From Mesostigma viride (lineage: Eukaryota; Streptophyta; Mesostigmatophyceae; Mesostigmatales; Mesostigmataceae): DNA of 64,000 bases. The notes below the pieces were generated by a model. It was not told the origin of the DNA, made no database searches, and saw only the letters and a list, made by a program, of their open reading frames with translations. This document shows, in pieces, positions 34,872 to 46,100 of the stretch. The translations under genes and the position numbers were made by a program. Every line of letters begins with the position of its first letter. Position 1 is the first letter of the stretch. The stretch lies in contig RPFO01002017.1 in NCBI GenBank assembly GCA_009746045.1, forward strand, positions 1 to 64,000, in the 5' to 3' direction.

Positions 34872-35512
34872 GCAGGGAGGCAGGGAGGGAGGGAGGGAGG
34901 GAGGGAGGGAGGGAGGGAGGAGGGAGGGAGGGAGGGAGGGAGGAGGAGGGAGGGAGGGAGGGAGGGGAGGGAGGGAGGGAGGGAGGGAGGGAGGGAGGGA
35001 GGGAGGGAGGAGGGAGGGAGGGAGGGAGGAGGGAGGGAGGGAGGGAGGGAGGGAGGGAGGGAGGGAGGGAGGGAGGGAGGAGGGAGGGAGGAGGGAGGGA
35101 GGGAGGGAGGGAGGGAGGGAGGGAGGGAGGGAGGGAGGGAGGAGGGAGGGAGGGAGGGAGGGAGGGAGGGAGGAGGGAGGGAGGGAGGGAGGGAGGAGGA
35201 GGAGGGAGGGAGGGAGGGAGGAGGGAGGGAGGGAGGGAGGGAGGGAGGGAGGAGGGAGGGAGGGAGGGAGGGAGGGAGGGAGGGAGGGAGGGAGGGAGGG
35301 AGGGAGGGAGGGAGGGAGGGAGGAGGGAGGGAGGGAGGAGGGAGGGAGGGAGGGAGGAGGAGGGAGGGAGGGAGGGAGGGAGGGAGGGAGGGAGGGAGGG
35401 AGGGAGGGAGGGAGGGAGGGAGGGAGGGAGGGAGGAGGGAGGGAGGGGGATCAGGAAGGGAGGGAGGGATCAGGGAGAGAGGGAGGGAGGGAGGGAGGGA
35501 GGGAACAAGGGA
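34872..35512. repeat. (GGGA)n microsatellite, ~640 bp
   Basis: Continues directly from the GAAC block via GCAG units. GGGA units are punctuated by AGGA interruptions. Purine-only plus strand with G-triplets every four bases. Confidence 0.97.
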
Positions 35513-35820
35513 GGGCTGGCTGGCTGGCTGAGTGAGCGAGTGCGTGCGTGCGTGCGTCGGTGGGTGGCGGGCGGGCGGGCGGGCGGCGGGCGGGCGGGCG
35601 GGGGCGCGGCGGGCGGGCGGGCGGGCGGGCGGGCGCGGGCGGCGGGCGGGCGGGCGGGCGGGCGGGCGGCGGGCGGGCGGGCGGGCGGCGGGCGGGCGGG
35701 CGGGCGGCCGGCGGGCGGGCGGGCGGGCGGGCGGGCGGCGGGCGGGCGGGGGGGGCGGGCGGCGGGTGGGTGGGTGGGTGGGTGGGTGGGTGGGTGGGTG
35801 GGTGGGTGGATGGATGGAGG
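35513..35820. repeat. (GGCT)n, (GCGT)n, (GGGC)n, (GGGT)n and (GGAT)n blocks
   Basis: A run of successive tetranucleotide motifs that differ by one base at each step: GGCT (~35513), GAGT/GCGT (~35533), GGGC with GGC interruptions (35563-35766), GGGT (35767-35812) and GGAT. The G-rich strand has very many closely spaced GGG runs, suited to G-quadruplex formation. Confidence 0.95.
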
Positions 35821-35939
35821 AATTGCATGAATGAATCAATGAATCGATGATGCAGCTGATTGTGGACGTTACCTTGGGACTTAGCCAACGTCTAGTTGAC
35901 CGCACCTAACCTTTAGGCTTTATATAGCATCCGCTTTGC

Positions 35940-36110
35940 GTCAGCCTACTTCTCATTGTTGTATTGCACCCACAGTTGGGCCTGCAACACATGATGCAAG
36001 GAGAGTCCTCTGCGTCCTGCCCGCTAGTGGCAGGGAGAGAAGCCTGGGCTCCCTCTCTCCTCGTCATGTATAAGGGTTCCTTTACGGCCACGTGACGCAG
36101 TTTGGGTGTT
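35940..36110 (+). mobile_element. Dispersed repeat, 'TTGCACCCACAGTTGG…GTGACGCAGT' family
   Basis: Shares TTGCACCCACAGTTG at the left, a CCTTTACGGCCACGTGACGCAG type right end and the middle CTCGTCATGTATAAGGGTTCC with 60885-61065 and 61225-61378, and the right part with 38935-39060. About 170 bp, non-coding, a short interspersed element or a LINE tail. Confidence 0.65.
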
Positions 36111-37179
36111 TTTAATATGATGTAAATTTGTCCAACCACCTGATAAGCTCGATTGCCTTGCCACACCATAGTTCCAGTCGTAGTTAGTGATGAGCGGCCG
36201 GGCGGTATTAATTAATTAATTAGACTCGTGCTCCCGTTGGGGAGTCACGGAGCATTAACCCCGATGGATATATTAACCCCGGGCGGTATGTGCTGCAACT
36301 GCTCTCCCAAGAAATCACCGTAGATTGGCTATACTACCTATTCATTATGTCATACCACATATACTGTAGCGACTGCCAGCTGAGCTGTAGTAAACTTTGA
36401 CAACGGTGGTGCCACCTGGTCACGAACACTACAATAGCAATGATACGCCCGTCTCAAGGAACGTACAACGCGGAGTGACTGCTTTAGTGAAGTGACGGGC
36501 CGTAATAGCCTCCTTGCATGTATGTCAGATACCCGGTGCTTTTTGGACCATCGTGCTCTGTACAGGACATGGGATTTGCCAGATATTTTTCCTTTTACAC
36601 TGGTTGTCGGCGGGCATTTTCTCACGTAAACGACAGAAAGGATGTGCGTTGACGTGCGAAACTAGGAATATCGGCAGACGGAGGATATAAGGCGTACAGT
36701 ATTCTCGCGCTATGGGGTCCTGTATGGATTTCCATATCAAATGCTGTGATGTTAATAGAGTGACTGACATCTAAGAACAATTACCAGATAGCAAAACGTT
36801 GGTCCTCAATGCCATGCATCACCAAGTTTACCTTCGTTCCAAACAGGAAGGTGGAACGCTACCCGTCATGTACCTAGGAGCGTAGTGGCGGGTTTCTGGT
36901 CTGACGGGTGTCGGGTAGGCATGTCATAACTAGTACCTTATGCGTTACTCCTGGACTGCTGTTTTTGTGGGGCTGACGACATTCGCCGGCATTATCTCGC
37001 TTTGGCAACCCCGCCTTGGAAACCCCGCACGCACAAGTTCACCGCGGCATGTTGTCTCCTGATGTACGCGGAGAAGCTCGCGGAGATGCGGACACGTTGT
37101 AAAGTTCTGTAAAGCATGCCACGTGGCACGTATGCGTTAGCTCGAATAATTGTCCGGAATGTAATTTAGAAAACTGGCT
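36111..37179. other. Upstream region of the coiled-coil gene
   Basis: No gene seen. 36208-36260 is a TTAA tail plus CTCCCGTTGGGGAGTCACGG, a repeat-family piece. The promoter of the gene starting at 37180 presumably lies in 36300-37170, but no TATA box or initiator could be assigned. Confidence 0.45.
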
Positions 37180-40100
37180 ATGAGAAATGCTGAACATGGA
37201 GGACTAGGAACTAGGCTGGTCATGATGAAACCTGTACAACGTCGGCCTATCTCTGGCTCCTCCAGCAAAGGGGGAGCCCTGACTTCGAAACCACCGTCGA
37301 TGCTTCTACCGGGAGGTTCACCACTCAGTGCTCAGAAAGGTGCCTTGGACAGAATCAACCGCCAAAATATCAGCTCTCCCGCGGAGCCAGGCTCACCGTC
37401 AGGCAGTTCTCCATCGTCTCCTTACCTGCGCTTTCCTAAACAAAACAGCAGTAACGCCACGAATGAAGTCAGGGGCTCAACAGGAAACCGAACGGGGGCC
37501 GAACCTAGTGGGCTATCTCGGCATGAATCCCCAGCGCGTGACCCAGCAGCACAGAGCGAGTTTACCAGGCCCGAAGTTGAGGAAATGCTGATGGTCATCA
37601 GACCAGCAAGCTCGGGTGGCGCATCTGAAAGTACTGGACAGGGGCCGCCTGGGGCTTTGGCGGTATTAGACGGAAATGCCGCAGAAAACGTCGAAATACC
37701 TACGAGTAATGATGCGAACGATTACACTGGAAATATTGACGACGTGCTGGGTGAGCTATCCAGGCTTGAAACGCAGGCGAACATCCAAGCAGCCGATCTA
37801 CCCGCGGCGCATGCGAAACGTAGCGTTGGCAAGGCCGCGGGTGACAGCAGCGACCTTGAGCTGGAATTACAACGGTCCAAGGTCAGTCCTAGTTAGTTAT
37901 GCTGTGCCCATGCAGAGAGCTACTCTCTGCTGAGAAGCCATGCCCTAGCCTTTGTATAGCCATGATGATCTTCCCCCCTATGTCCAGACCTATGTACCGC
38001 CCTAGGTGCTGGAATACATAGCGGTGTGCAGGTGCACTCTGTGCACCCAGAGCAGGTCTAGTTTACACCCTACCCTTGCAGGAAGTAGCCAAGCGTGTAT
38101 TAAAAGCCATATGCCCCTTCTCAGGGATATGTGCTACATGTACTCCCAACGGAGTTATGTTACAATTTAATATAATTGAATGTAAGGTCAGTCCTACAGT
38201 TGAGGCTTTGGCTACGCCAATGCAAACGCAAGACAGGCTACTTTGGCCTTCCCCTATGATCATGCTACATGCATGTCACCAGTTACCCTCCCGCAGAGCC
38301 CATAACCAGTAGGCATCCTACATTAGCTGATAGGCTGCGTCCCTCTTTATCCAGTGCAAGGTGAAAAAGGACAAGGACGGAAGGAGGGGAAGAAGAAGTA
38401 CACGTCCAGCCTTGTTCAGCACCCATGCTCAGGCTTCGCAGCTGCCGTTGCCTTCACAACGGTCAGCCAGGGCGGACGTTGCACTGCCAGCAGGCTGTTG
38501 CGCATTGCCCAATCCTGACCCCTCTAATCCATGCGTGCCACTTGTGGCATCGCTATTGTGAACATGTTATTGCCACATTCACTGTGTCCTTCCATCAAAT
38601 CCCTCCCTATATCCCTCCATAGATCCCTCTTTTTGTCCCTCTTTATGTCCCTCTTCATGTCCCTCCGTATGTCCCCCCTTATGTCCCTCGTTATGACTCT
38701 CTCTATGTCCCTCTTTATGTCCCTCTCAATGACCCCCTCTTTGCCTCTTACAAAGTCACTAAACTATTTCCCTCACTCTGGCCCCTCACTACGCCCCCTC
38801 ACTGCGCTCCTCTCTGAGATGCCCTCGTCCATGCCCACCCTCTTCCATCCATGAACTGCAGGAGAAGCTGGCCATGGCACAGAGTATTCTCCGCAAGGTG
38901 AGCCATCATCTTCTGCCCCGTTAGCATATAGGTCCCTAAAGCCAGCGAACCTAGCAAGCTAGTCGAGGGCACCCTCCCTCTTTCTCCTTGTGTATAGGGG
39001 TCAAAGGCTTCCTTTATTGTTTTATATTGGTACGCACCCGACGCAGTCTATGTAATTCTTAATTAAATAGCTTGACCCTAAAAGGGGTTGGCTTCCGATC
39101 TTGTTGTTCGTTGTATTTGGGCGTTATCCCCAAGATCTTGTCTACTTGTCAATTTGGGTGGAGTCATGATGCACCCTTGGCAGGGTATGCTTCTGCCACT
39201 AGACAACAGTCACATTCAAGACAACAGTCACATTGCTGGTGGGAGTTTAAACTGAACTTTATCTGCCCAGTTTATATATGCCCAGGAAATTCTCAGTGGG
39301 CGCAGGCTAAAGGGGCTATTGCTGCTGGCTTACACCTGGCCAGCCGCAGCCTCCCTGGCTTGAATGATCTCTAGGCTTTGTGAGACAGGGGGGCAGTTGG
39401 CCTGGACCTAGCTCCGAATCGCCCCAACATGGGCATTCGCTGAGTTGCTCAACAGAAGAGCGGGTTAGGTGAGAGGGGGTGCTGAAAACCAAGAAAATTT
39501 ACACGACGCCGAATTCGCATGCAGACGTTAAAAGATAAGATCATTTCTTGCTGGTAGCTACTTCAGGAGATGTCTAGAAAAAAAAATATTCAGATTCTCC
39601 CGGCGGCCCTAGCACTTGCCTTCATCTCCGTCCAGAATTTTGGGAAGTTGTCCGTCACAAAAAGATTTATTTAGATTTCAAGCATCTTTTACTCATGCAT
39701 CATGCCTCCATCTGGAAACAGCTACTCTGACTTTCCCTGCTTCAGGCGGCTAGGGGGGGGGGGGGCGGAAAAGAGGTGAAGATTTTATGGAGCGCTGTGT
39801 CTGTAATCTTTTTTTGGAGTAAACCCCTCGGGGTAGCGCTAATATGCTACCAAGATAGCCATTTTAGTCTCACATGGCGCTACATCTTGTCGCTTCAGCT
39901 TTACTAATTTTACCCACTTTATACAGTATGGTATGATAGTTCATTTACCGGAACCGCCGCCGCCGCCGCCACTGCCACCGCCACCACCACCCGCCACCGC
40001 CACGGCCACCACCGTCGCCGCCACCACCACCACCGCCGCCGCCGCCACCACCACCACCACCACCACCACCACCACCACCACCACCACCACCACCACCACC

Positions 40101-43100
40101 ACCACCACCACCACCACCACCACCACCACGATGCCTCACCCATCCCCACTATTGGTCGCTTTACCCCTCCACAGCGCTACCTGGAAATCCCTTATAACAG
40201 CCCTATTGGCCGTATACACAGAATCCTTGGTGAGCGGGCTATCCTTTTCTTGGCAATGAGCCGCGCGTTCTTCTTGACTGAACTTCTTGTTGAGCTCTTG
40301 TTTCTTCCTGGATTCCTTCTTCCCTTTGGTGCTTATTCTGCCCGTCCCCTCCTACTGCTTGGGCATCTGGGGCATCGTTTGGCTTGGCTCTTCCGCGCTT
40401 GCAGCTCTACCGAAAGAATGTTCAGCTCGAGAAGGAGATCCAGATCCTGAGCTGCCAGGCAAGCCAACCACACACGCCTGGCCAGCTGCCTGGCTCCATT
40501 CAGAGAGATAGCCCACTCTCTCTCCCAATCAATACAAAGCTTAGGTTGCAGGGATGTGTGGGAACACAGGGAAAAATAGAGAGGTGAGAAAAAGCAAGCC
40601 CCACGGCCCCGAGGTTGGCTTGTAGAAGACAAGATCTATGTGGACAGATCCTTTTGTGAACAGGCATGCTCATTTAACTTGTACCTTGAAGGGCACCTGT
40701 CTCAGTTGTACTCGGTAAGGCGACGGTTTCAACAGCGCTCTGTTGGGTGATGGTTTCACTTGTTCTCGGTGGGTCAACCCTTTTTTTTTTTTACTCTGTA
40801 GGACAGCTGGTCCACCGGCGTAGCAGGGTTTTCCTCTTGCACATTGACTCTGCCCGCGTCTGAACAAGGCACCCCTGACGGTGGCTTGCATCCCTGTCTC
40901 GCCGCAGTCGAGGCATGGATGCCAAGTGCTGAATCGTCACACATGTGTAAAGCCTTTGTTCTATATATGTGTTTTCTTATACATGTTTGTGCTATACATG
41001 TTTGTGCGATGCATGTGTGTGCTATACATGTTTGTTCTGTACATGCTTGAGCTATACATGTGTTTTCTTATACATATTTGTACTACACAAGTTTGTTATA
41101 TACATGTGTTTTCTTGAAGTTCGTAGTGCTGTACATGTGCTATACCGGTGCTTTTCCCTTAGCGTCTCAAGTTAACAACCTGTCACGTGTTTGGCATTAT
41201 GTGGGACCTTCCCCGCCTGCACTCGGATGCAGAAATCAACTGGCGGGGATATGCCTCTCTACGGCGGCGGCGCCACGTCATCGCCCATCATGACCGCGCT
41301 GCAGGTGGGTGGTGACCGGTGCCACGCTCGACCTTGCATAATCCGTACTATACCGTATAATACGCCATATAATGGAACACTGGGGCCACGCATGGGGCCT
41401 TTCGTGATGCGTGCGTGGGCATTTTTGGCCCCTGTACCACGCCTAGTCACTCTTGCCGTTGGGGGGTCTCTGTCCTGGATATATCTCGGAGCTGCCGAGC
41501 TGGCAGTTCCCCAATAGCATGGGATCCAGCCACCGGACAAGTGGTCGCCTGGCAAAAGCCTCACTTGCGGGCGCGTTATTGCTGCAGATGCCAGCCAACA
41601 GGGCAATGGTGTAGGTCCCAGTGGGTGCAAACATCGGATGGCACAACAAGGACGCATTGAGAACCTCCTCCTTCGTGCATTGTAACTGTGTCTCACTGTG
41701 TCAGGTGCGTCTTCATAGGATTGCCGTGTGATGGTTTCACCCTGGTCTCTGATGCTGTTGCCCCCATGTGCTGCCCCCCATCACACCCATGACACTCGCC
41801 GCCCTGGCAGGAAAGGGACCGTACGATCGCCGACCTGCAGAAGCTGGTGGCCGCGCTGCGGGTAGAATTAGAGAAGCTGCGTCGGGGGGCGACCGCCAAG
41901 GGCGCGGACCCCTCGGGCGGCATGATGGACGTGCTGCAGCGCATGCAGGCCGAGACAACCGCCAGCATCACAGGATACAAGAAGATTCGCAACGACTACA
42001 ACCGCTTGCTCACCCGCAGGGTGGAGGTGAGGAGGAAGGCAGGCATTATTAAATTCAAATGAATTAAACGTAGGCTAGCGAAGCCATAAAAAAGGCTAAG
42101 GGAACAGACCTAGTTACTGACACGGAAAGGACTATATCATGATGGTGCCTGGTGGGATAGTTATAAAGGTTTTTGGCTCTGTGCTGTGCTATGGAGGTTT
42201 GAGCATCAGGCGGCCGGGCCCGGCTTTTCAACAGTTACGGCTCCGCATTTAAGAAGAAAAATTACTGGCATTCCCCTCCACAAAGTACTGGGCATTATCC
42301 ATGATTTCAATGACCCCAGGTGATAACGGTGCTCCTTCACCTCCCTGCCCTTCCACCTCCGCACCCCACCCCTATAGCTTTGCCATCATCCTCTAGCTTT
42401 GCCATCATCCTCTAGCTTCGCCATCATTATCTAGCTTCGCCATCATCCTCTAGCTTCGCCATCATTAGCTAGCTTTGCAATCATCCTCTAGCTTCGCCAT
42501 CATCCTCTAGCTTCGCCATCATCCTCTAGCTTCGCCATCATTAGCTAGCTTTGCAATCATCCTCTAGCTTCGCCATCATCCGCTAGCTTCGCCATCATCG
42601 TCTAGCTTCGCCATAATCCTCTAGCTTCGCCATCCTCCTCTAGCTTTGGCATCATCCTCTAGCTTCGCCATCATCCTCTAGCTTCGCCATCATCCTCTAG
42701 CTTCACCATCATTCGCTAGCTTTGCCATCATCCTCTAGCTTCGCCATCATCCTCTAGCGTCGCCATCATTCGCTAGCTTTGCCATCATCCTCTAGATTTG
42801 CCATCATTCGCTAGCTTTGCCATCATCCTCTAGCTTCGCCATCATCCTCTAGCTTTGCCATCATCCTCTAGCTTCGCCATCATTCGCTAGCTTCGCCATC
42901 ATCCTCTAGCTTTGCCATCATCCTCTAGCTTTGCCATCATCCTCTAGCTTTGGCATCATCCTCTAGCTTTGCCATCATTCGCTAGCTTTGCCATCATCCT
43001 CTAGCTTTGCCAGACAGCCACTTCTCCCCCCTTCAGCTCGGCCAACCTCTCCATTTCAGCCAAGTGTATTCAGATGGGCTATGCTATCACCCATGGCTCC

Positions 43101-46100
43101 GAGTCTAGCCAGCAGGCAGTGTCGTCGTTGTTGCAGTCATGGGTGCATGCCTGGCTCCACCTTTTAGATTCATGTTCCCTTGTAGCCCATCAGCAATAGA
43201 CTGTGCGGCTAGGCCGCCTTGTTAGACTAACTTGCTACGATATACCTGCTTACTTTTGTTTTACCAGGAAACCTTTCTCGCGGCTCGGATTCTCATTCTC
43301 ATGGCACATGCCAGCTGGCTATCCTCGTCTTCCTTGTTCTTCTGGGAACTGTAGAATTAGCAACGTGGGTATGTACGTGTGCTGCACCGCTCTCATGCAA
43401 GTCTCCAGCATGTGTTCAGCCCCCATCTCATAGCATTAACCCAACTGACCTCGCCCTAATGGCTGGCCCGGAAATGCCCGGCGATCTTGCTCTTGTCCAG
43501 ACTCTTAAGTGAAGTGGTTCGGCCAACTAGGTTTCGTTAGTCAGTTAGTCAGTTCTAACCCACGCGGAACCTGACTTTAATTCTTTTTGTGTCGGTTGTA
43601 GCACGAGTCGGACCGACAGTGACTCCTTTTAATTCTGTTCGGCCCTAAAAGTCCTGATGAAAAGCACCAAACAATTTCTCAATACGCACAAGAGAAAACA
43701 TTACGGGTCTGCGTCCACTGTGGCTGCACGCATTGTGGTTGCAACAATTTGAGTTAGGGCTGGAGTTCATGTTCTGTATGTGCCCGAAACAATGTTGCGT
43801 GCTTGCGGTAATTACTCGAGTATTTCGATCTATTGTCAGCCATGTCTGGCCGTAAGCACCCTGATGCGAGTTTCAGATGCCACATCACCCCCCCCTATCA
43901 AACATCGGCGCCATTTGCAGATGAATCGCCAGGTAAAAAACTTTAGCAGGCTCTTGCTGGGTGAGAAGATGTGGTGTCCGGGCAGCCGGGTAGCGCAGCG
44001 TGACCGGAGGAGCCCAGGGGCGGTGATGTCCAATCTTTATGACATCCATCGTCCCTGGATGCATTCTTCATCTCCGCAACAAGGATTTCCCTACTCAGTC
44101 TTTTTCTCTTGAGGTCATGAAATAGTGACCTCGGTTGCGACTTTAGATCAGTCCTGGGGAGCAGCCGACAGCATTGGGCCCACAGATCCGTGGGTGCTCG
44201 TAAGCTACTGGGTATACCGTGACAAAGAGCTACCTCATGGTGTAGCTATTCGGTTGCGGTGGCCGGAGACCACGATCACCCTGGTGGCTAGCGACCACGA
44301 GGCAACACACGGATCTGTGGGCTCGATGCTGTCGGCTGCTCCCCAGGACGGATCTAAAATCGTGTCCGCGGGCACTACCTTCACGGCATCCAGAACACAA
44401 GGCTGACTAGGGAAATCCTTGTTGCGGAGATGAACAACGCACCCAGGATGTCGTGGAACCGAACATCACCCCACCCCTAAGTTGCTCCGGTTACGCTTCG
44501 CTACCCGGCTGCCCGGGAACCACATCTTCTTACCCAGCAAGAGCCTGCTAAAGTATTTTACCTTGCCATTCATCTGCAAACAGCGCTGATCTTTGGTATG
44601 GGGGGGAGATGTGGCATCTGAAACTCGTATCAGGGTGCTTACGGCCGGACATGGGTGACAATAGATCGAAGTACTCGAGTAATTACCGGAAGTGTGCAAT
44701 GTTATTTTGGGCACATGCGGCGCGCAAACTTGAGTTCAACGGTTGCAACCACAATGGCGGTAAGCCCGTAGCATTTCCTGTTGTGTACCCTGGGAATATG
44801 ATTGGTGCCTTTCATTGCACCGTTTGCTCTAGGCCCGAACAGAATCAACAGGAGTAAACGTCGGCACGTCCTATGCTAGTTACCGACCCAAAACTAGAAA
44901 CGTCAAGTCCCACGTGGGTCAGAATTGGCTAACTGTTGAATCAAACCTTGTTGGCCGTACGACTACACTTAAGAGAGTCTGCACGAGCAAAATCGCCGGT
45001 CATTTTCAGACCAGGCGTTGGTGGGGGGAGGCAAGTCGAGTGTATCACAGTGGGTTGGGAGACTTGTCCTTGAGGATTCCAATCCTTCGTGAGTGCTTCC
45101 TTGGCGATTCAAATCTTCCATGAATGCTGCCATGAATCCTTCCATGATTATTCGAAACCCCACCATGCCCAGGCAATGAGCATGTCCAGGGGCCCCAGCA
45201 AGGAGGCGAAGGACCTGCTCGTATCCATGAAGGAGGTACGTGGACTTGGGTTACCATTAAGGAGGTCGTGGGATCCGGGCTGCCATAAGCGGGATAATTG
45301 GACCTGGGCATCTTTAAAGCACGTACATGTGGTGCGTTAGTCTCTGTGAATAAGGTCAACAGAGCGTGATCTCTATGAATGAGTTATGTGGGACTTGGTA
45401 CTCTGTAAAGGGGGTAGCCAAGGTCCTTACGAAGGACGTAACCAGAGCATGGGTCTTCATGACGGACATCTTTGGGTCAGGGGCCCTATCCTGTGCTTGC
45501 CTTATATTTGTAATGTTGCATGTGCCTTACAAAAAAATAATAATAATAAACTCCGAATACAAATCCTGTAAGCAATCCATGCACGAGGATGATGGGCAGC
45601 CATAAAAGACCACGGGTACCGTTTGCACCCTTGTGTGCTGCATTATTTTAAGGACGATGGTGACACAGTCACGTTTTCTGAGCATGAGGCAGCTGTTGCT
45701 TTTTTTTTTGGGGGGGGGCAATCACCAGGTAAAAATGTTGTCCTTTGGAGGGGGGAGCATTCACAAGATAGGATTTTCATCCTGTGGGGGTGGGGTGCAT
45801 TTACAAGGTAGGAATTTGGCCCTTTGGGATGGATGCAATCACAAGGCATAATTTTTGTCCTTTGCAGGGGAGGGTGTGCAACCACGAGGTAGGGTTTTTG
45901 TCCCCCCATAGATTTGGTCTCGCACTGTTCGTTGTTATGACATTCGTGATTTTGATACCAGACTTAATCTGAAATGAAAGTAGTGTCACATCTCAATCAG
46001 CACCTTTTTACGGCGAGTATAATTTGGGCGAGGAAACTGTGGCAGCCACCTGGGCATGCCCCATGAATCTGCCCTTATGCTTTAGGCGACCGCAACCGAA

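Noticed and set aside
33820-35905. Very long open frames of FVRS, NERT, GGRE and PPSL repeats
   Set aside because: They exist in several frames and both strands because the four-base repeats contain no stop codons. No non-repetitive protein sequence is attached.
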